In this document: in pieces, positions 5,935 through 7,102 of the stretch
Layout of the letters: every line of letters begins with the position of its first letter
How positions within the stretch are numbered: the stretch's first letter is position 1
Source of the DNA: Saprospiraceae bacterium
GTDB lineage: Bacteria > Bacteroidota > Bacteroidia > Chitinophagales > Saprospiraceae
Direction: 5' to 3'
Assembly (NCBI GenBank): GCA_013001805.1
Contig: JABDLW010000533.1
Location: 1 to 7,102, forward strand
DNA length: 7,102 nucleotides
Notes under the pieces: model-generated
What the model was told of the DNA's origin: nothing
The model's database searches: none
What the model saw: the letters and a program-made list of their open reading frames with translations, nothing else
Program-made: the position numbers and the translations under genes

Positions 5935-7102
5935 ATGGGTAGAACACTTTTTGAGAAAGTATGGGATGCGCATGTCGTAGACCAGGTCGACGGTGGAATG
6001 GAAGTGCTTTATATTGACCAGCATTTAATCCATGAAGTCACTAGTCCTCAAGCCTTCCAGGGTTTACGCAATCGCTCTATTGAAGTAGCGCGACCAGAAC
6101 GCACTTTGGCTACGGCAGACCACAATGTGCCAACGAAGGATCAGCATTTACCAATCAAAGAAGCACTATCGAGATTGCAAGTGCAAAAATTAGTGGACAA
6201 TTGCGATGAATTTGGGGTTACCCTCTATGGTCTGGGACATCCCTACCAGGGTATTGTCCATGTAATCGGCCCTGAGCTGGGAATTACACAGCCGGGAATG
6301 ACCATTGTCTGCGGCGATAGCCATACTTCTACTCATGGTGCATTTGGAGCCATAGCATTTGGAATCGGCACCAGCCAGGTAGAACAGGTACTGGCAACAC
6401 AATGCCTTTTACTAAGTCGGCCCAAGAAAATGCGGATTACCGTTGATGGCAGCTTACAGGCAGGTGTATCTGCAAAGGATGTCATTCTCTATATCATATC
6501 AAAACTGACCGCTGCCGGTGGAACCGGTTACTTTATCGAATACGCCGGTTCGGTGATGCGTGCCTTGAGTATGGAGGGACGAATGACGGTCTGTAATATG
6601 AGCATCGAAATGGGAGCCAGAGGAGGGATGATTGCACCTGATGAAACCACATTTAATTATGTCAGGGACCGTGAGTTTGCACCGCAAGGAGTTGATTTTG
6701 ATAAGGCAGTGGATTACTGGAGTACTTTGTACTCGGATGATGATGCAGTCTTTGACAAGGAATATTCCTTCGATGCAAGTGATATAGAGCCCATGTTGAC
6801 TTATGGAACCAATCCGGGAATGGGAATCAAAGTTACCGAAAGTATACCTGCTGACGGTGGAGGGCAGGGTAATGCCTCATTTCACAAAGCTCTGGCCTAT
6901 ATGGGCCTGGAATCGGGACAAAAGCTTTTGGGACAAACAATAAATCACGTGTTTATTGGCAGTTGTACTAATTCCAGGATTGAGGATCTGCGGTTAGTTG
7001 CCGGTTTCGTTGCTGGTAAAAAGGTTGCCAGCAATGTATATGCCATGGTGGTTCCGGGATCGCAGCAAGTAAGGAAACAGGCGGTAGTGGAGGGTCTCGA
7101 TC
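5935..7102 (+). CDS. leuC: 3-isopropylmalate dehydratase large subunit (3' partial)
   Basis: LeuC, with the small subunit LeuD, isomerises 2-isopropylmalate to 3-isopropylmalate through an aconitase-type [4Fe-4S] cluster. The frame runs from ATG 5935 to the window edge without a stop: 389 complete codons of an expected 465 or so. Visible family motifs are MGRTLFEKVWDAHVV at the N-terminus, YIDQHLIHEVTSPQAF, HPYQGIVH (102-109), CGDSHTSTHGAFGAIAFGIG (126-145), MEGRMTVCNMSIEMGA (from 213), APDETTFNYV, TYGTNPGM and IGSCTNSRIEDLR. Cys344 in the last motif is the first cluster ligand; the other two, in the usual GCSMC motif, lie beyond the edge. It starts 17 bases after leuA with no obvious Shine-Dalgarno sequence, which is common in Bacteroidota. 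LeuD and LeuB are the expected next genes but cannot be seen. Truncation is by the window, not by mutation. Confidence 0.95.
   Translation, partial: MGRTLFEKVWDAHVVDQVDGGMEVLYIDQHLIHEVTSPQAFQGLRNRSIEVARPERTLATADHNVPTKDQHLPIKEALSRLQVQKLVDNCDEFGVTLYGLGHPYQGIVHVIGPELGITQPGMTIVCGDSHTSTHGAFGAIAFGIGTSQVEQVLATQCLLLSRPKKMRITVDGSLQAGVSAKDVILYIISKLTAAGGTGYFIEYAGSVMRALSMEGRMTVCNMSIEMGARGGMIAPDETTFNYVRDREFAPQGVDFDKAVDYWSTLYSDDDAVFDKEYSFDASDIEPMLTYGTNPGMGIKVTESIPADGGGQGNASFHKALAYMGLESGQKLLGQTINHVFIGSCTNSRIEDLRLVAGFVAGKKVASNVYAMVVPGSQQVRKQAVVEGLD

Noticed and set aside
6190..6687. Minus-strand frames at 6190-6402 and 6499-6687
   Set aside because: Both are antisense to leuC, which is continuous with strong family motifs across the whole stretch. 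They are shadows.
1..7102. A novel defence, mobile or biosynthetic system
   Set aside because: No transposase, integrase, toxin-antitoxin pair, repeat array or defence-type domain is present. The genes are metabolic or housekeeping apart from the peroxidase and two unknown proteins.

Overview
The window looks like chromosomal DNA from a Bacteroidota bacterium, possibly Saprospiria/Lewinella-like. The signs are a C-terminal type IX secretion (T9SS) sorting domain on a secreted enzyme, a long helical-repeat protein of a type I associate with Bacteroidota, moderate-to-low GC, and starts without clear Shine-Dalgarno sequences. The class-level placement is an impression from memory of similar proteins, not a search result. 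I saw no mobile element, CRISPR array, tRNA or rRNA.

Layout from left to right. (1) Bases 2-1810 (+) hold most of an animal-type haem peroxidase. It is open at the left edge, its catalytic haem-site residues are intact, and it ends in a T9SS sorting domain. (2) Bases 1836-2069 (-) encode a small two-helix membrane protein of unknown function, convergent with the peroxidase; a weak terminator hairpin lies between them. (3) Bases 2164-3009 (+) encode a hydroxymethylglutaryl-CoA lyase-type enzyme of the DRE-TIM metallolyase superfamily. (4) Bases 3006-4583 (-) encode a 525-residue helical, TPR-like protein of unknown function. Its stop codon overlaps that of the lyase. (5) A 152-base AT-rich divergent spacer with short inverted repeats separates it from the leucine genes. 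(6) Bases 4736-5917 (+) are leuA, a short form without the C-terminal leucine-sensing domain. (7) Bases 5935-7102 (+) are leuC, cut by the right edge. It has no stop codon inside the window but is a clean 389-codon reading frame.

leuA and leuC are 17 bases apart and form the start of a leucine biosynthesis operon, with leuD and leuB presumably beyond the right edge. LeuA condenses acetyl-CoA with 2-oxoisovalerate, and LeuC, with LeuD, isomerises the product. The HMG-CoA lyase catalyses the last step of leucine breakdown (and ketone-body or mevalonate-linked metabolism in other organisms), so enzymes of opposite leucine pathways lie about 1.7 kb apart. The peroxidase appears functionally unrelated.

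I do not see a convincing previously undescribed multi-gene system. The items most worth a second look are the T9SS-exported peroxidase, the uncharacterised helical-repeat protein divergent from leuA, the short LeuA, and the divergent active site of the lyase.
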